Source of the DNA: Schaalia canis
GTDB lineage: Bacteria; Actinomycetota; Actinomycetes; Actinomycetales; Actinomycetaceae
NCBI RefSeq assembly: GCF_003858455.1
Contig: NZ_RQZF01000007.1
Location: 38,819-102,818, forward strand
DNA: 64,000 nucleotides
Direction of reading: 5' to 3'
Shown here in pieces: positions 62,420-64,000 of the stretch. Position numbers and translations under genes: made by a program. The notes beneath the pieces were generated by a model that had not been told where the DNA came from, did no database searches, and saw only the letters and a list, made by a program, of their open reading frames with translations. The number at the start of each line of letters is the position of its first letter. Within the stretch, counting starts at the first letter, position 1.

Positions 62420-63613
62420 CTACACCCCGATGATATTCATGACGATTTGAGTGATGACATCTCCCACCCAGAGTGAGGCAATGAAAGCAAGGCCCGCACA
62501 GGCGGCAATGATGCCACGCACTTTCGCTATCGACACGGGGTAGTTGCCATAGACTTTCCCGCTGTGCCCGTCGATGACGTATTTGTACGTGACGTTGCGG
62601 TAGTTGATATTGAGTAGCCATACAGGAATCAACGCGTAGGTCATTGTCGGGTGCATGAGGAATGTCGTGCTCTTCCGTAGGGCCACCGTCTTGTGGTGGA
62701 CGGTTGCTTTGACCCGGGCGGCGAAAGCGGTCTTGGCAACCGAGTGGGCATTGTCCTTGGCTCGCGTTGCGTCTACCGAGGGTGCAGGGGTGACGTAGCC
62801 TGACAGGTAGACCCCCTTGAAGGGGACCAAGGCTGAGGTGGGTAATTGGGAGATGACAGCGGTTCGAGCGCGCATGGCAACGGTGTCGGCGCACACTGGC
62901 AGTGCTTTGACTTGAGTGCGCACTGTGCGAAGCACGTCGTAGTCATCGATGGTGGTTGTGATTTCGGAGGAGCGTCGGTCTTCGCGGGTGTCGGAAGCTG
63001 AGTATTCAAAGGTGCCGACCATTGTTGCGTCAACGAGCCAGTAGGGCACGTATGTTCCTTGAGCTTCACTGATGGTGGCGGTGTTCTTAAATCGTCGGGG
63101 GAGGAGGAAACGGTCAACTGTGGAGGCAAGGAAGGCGTTGATCATGGCCTCGCGGTCAATGGCGAAGGGAATGATCAGCTCCGGCATGGGCGTGTCCATG
63201 TCCCCTGAGGCGAGAACTAGAGTGCTATTGCAGTATCCGCAGCGTGTGGAGATCAGCTTTTTGTCGGAGATGACGTGTGCCCCACACGAGGGGCATTCCC
63301 ATTGGGCGAGGGACTTCTTTTCCGCAGCACTCAGTGGCGTCCCCTCACGCAGAGTCCACTGGAGATCGTCCTCGGTGGGGGCGTCCCAGGCGATGGAGGT
63401 GGAAGGTGGGGTGACGTCTGCTGGCGGGCTGGTGTCTGCCGACGTGCTGGTGCCTGGAGTACCGATCGGTAGAGGGGAACGGGTGTCGGCCTCGACCTGC
63501 TCAGGAGTAAAACGAGAGAGGCAGTAATCGCAGCTCATCAGCTGTAAGGAGGGCTCGTACTCAATTGATGCCCCGCAGGAGGGGCATTTGTAGGAGATGG
63601 AGGCCGTGGTCAT
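62420..63613 (-). CDS. TFIIB-type zinc-ribbon membrane protein
   Basis: 397 residues from the ATG read at 63613. Two zinc ribbons: YKCPSCGASIEY...MSCDYCLSRF at the start, and WECPSCGAHVISDKKLISTRCGYCNSTL near 108-130. The rest is a soluble domain with VPYWLVDATMVGTFEYSA, then one or two C-terminal helices (RGIIAACAGLAFIASLWVGDVI). It belongs to the unnamed actinobacterial family that forms operons with TPM proteins; no function is proven. Confidence 0.8.
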   Translation of the reverse strand: MTTASISYKCPSCGASIEYEPSLQLMSCDYCLSRFTPEQVEADTRSPLPIGTPGTSTSADTSPPADVTPPSTSIAWDAPTEDDLQWTLREGTPLSAAEKKSLAQWECPSCGAHVISDKKLISTRCGYCNSTLVLASGDMDTPMPELIIPFAIDREAMINAFLASTVDRFLLPRRFKNTATISEAQGTYVPYWLVDATMVGTFEYSASDTREDRRSSEITTTIDDYDVLRTVRTQVKALPVCADTVAMRARTAVISQLPTSALVPFKGVYLSGYVTPAPSVDATRAKDNAHSVAKTAFAARVKATVHHKTVALRKSTTFLMHPTMTYALIPVWLLNINYRNVTYKYVIDGHSGKVYGNYPVSIAKVRGIIAACAGLAFIASLWVGDVITQIVMNIIGV

Positions 63614-63835
63614 GATGCTCTCAGATTCTGATGGGGACAGGTGTGCGTGCTTAGGGCAGTAAAAATCAGTCTAGTGACATCCTGCGCATCAGATGCGACA
63701 GTAGGCTTCAAGATTTATGAAACGCCCGCAAGAGGGGTGTTAATTGTGAAGAGTCGGTTTCGCCGCATTTGTCTGAAAGTGACTCTAGGATAGGGAGAGG
63801 TTTCTCGTTCTGTTCAAGGGATCCGGAGTGCGTGT

Positions 63836-64000
63836 ATGCGGTGGGTTGAGTTTGATGTTGCTGTGGCTGAGGCTTTGGTTCAGTGTTGTCAGGCTGCTGC
63901 TGAGGTTTTGCGCGCTCAGGGGTATTGGCGTAGGAATGCGGTGGAGAGTGCGTTGGAGGATTTCCGTGGCGTCTATTCCATGTTGTTTGCTGATGCTTCG
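63836..64000 (+). CDS. Start of an unknown protein, cut by window end (helical, ESX-like)
   Basis: The first 55 residues of a gene with ATG at 63836 and GGAG at 63824. Sequence: MRWVEFDVAVAEALVQCCQAAAEVLRAQG then YWRRNAVESALEDFRGVYSMLFADAS. It is all helix with small residues, as in WXG/ESX-like N-terminal domains of secreted polymorphic toxins, but too short to say. It was not in any open reading frame list because it runs off the window. Base use (many GTT, GCT, GAG) is unlike neighbours. Confidence 0.5.
   Translation, partial: MRWVEFDVAVAEALVQCCQAAAEVLRAQGYWRRNAVESALEDFRGVYSMLFADAS

Noticed and set aside
62415..62894. Extra 160 residues in front of the TPM protein
   Set aside because: They lie antisense in frame to the zinc-ribbon gene and precede a clear signal peptide.

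Overview
The window reads as high-GC Actinobacteria, most likely the family Actinomycetaceae (Actinomyces/Schaalia-like). Evidence: ClpB and ClpC housekeeping chaperones with actinobacterial neighbours, a DUF4032 protein, a Ser/Thr kinase with a multi-pass membrane tail, a surface nucleotidase ending in an LAATG sorting signal, a DtxR-type iron box and an HspR-type (HAIR) element. Genes are dense, many starts overlap the previous stop as ATGA, and strong hairpin terminators sit between convergent genes. This assignment is inferred from gene content only.

Layout. 1-14.0 kb is mostly core: two convergent DUF418 membrane proteins (the first cut by the window edge), clpB, a TetR regulator with a serine hydrolase, exodeoxyribonuclease III, an SDR oxidoreductase, an orotate phosphoribosyltransferase-like protein, a HAD phosphatase, an SpoU rRNA/tRNA methyltransferase, class II fructose-bisphosphate aldolase and an unknown membrane protein. 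14.1-34.9 kb is a CRISPR-Cas island: cas6; a leftward pair made of a CorA-like membrane protein and a large protein that looks like two CARF-like folds plus a C-terminal HEPN nuclease; then a rightward effector operon of cas10 (GGDD, no HD), a Cas7-Cas5(Csx10)-type fusion, a double Cas7 fusion, csx19 and a large RAMP protein with an insertion. That order and those fusions match the variant III-D (III-Dv/III-D2) layout. A pentapeptide-repeat membrane protein, a relic repeat with leader, cas2, a reverse transcriptase-Cas1 fusion broken by one in-frame TAA, and two CRISPR arrays separated by a RelE/Phd toxin-antitoxin pair follow.

35.3-42.5 kb is a five-gene leftward operon: an ECF transporter (S component, fused double ATPase, T component) and two exporter-fold ABC proteins, preceded by a DtxR-type iron box, so an iron-regulated chelate or cofactor uptake system is the best guess. 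One solitary CRISPR repeat with a truncated leader sits just upstream of it. 42.6-64 kb returns to core: glycerophosphodiesterase, DUF4032, UgpC/MsmK-type sugar ABC ATPase, a Ser/Thr kinase, two paralogous DsbA-like membrane thiol proteins, a DUF4190-type protein, tRNA-Thr(UGU), a cell-wall 5'-nucleotidase, a DUF5692-type membrane protein, a TetR regulator, an ABC transporter-XRE operon with two matching operators, clpC, and a zinc-ribbon/TPM pair. The last 165 bases start a new gene.

How the CRISPR parts should work together (inference from the families): Cas6 cuts the array transcript, the multi-Cas7 complex binds target RNA, Cas10 makes a nucleotide signal through its GGDD palm, and the CARF-HEPN and CorA-like proteins are the candidate receivers. 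RT-Cas1 with Cas2 would acquire spacers, possibly from RNA, but the stop codon inside the RT motif makes it doubtful that acquisition is active in this strain. Repeat shape, a terminator and leader positions all indicate that the arrays are transcribed from right to left.
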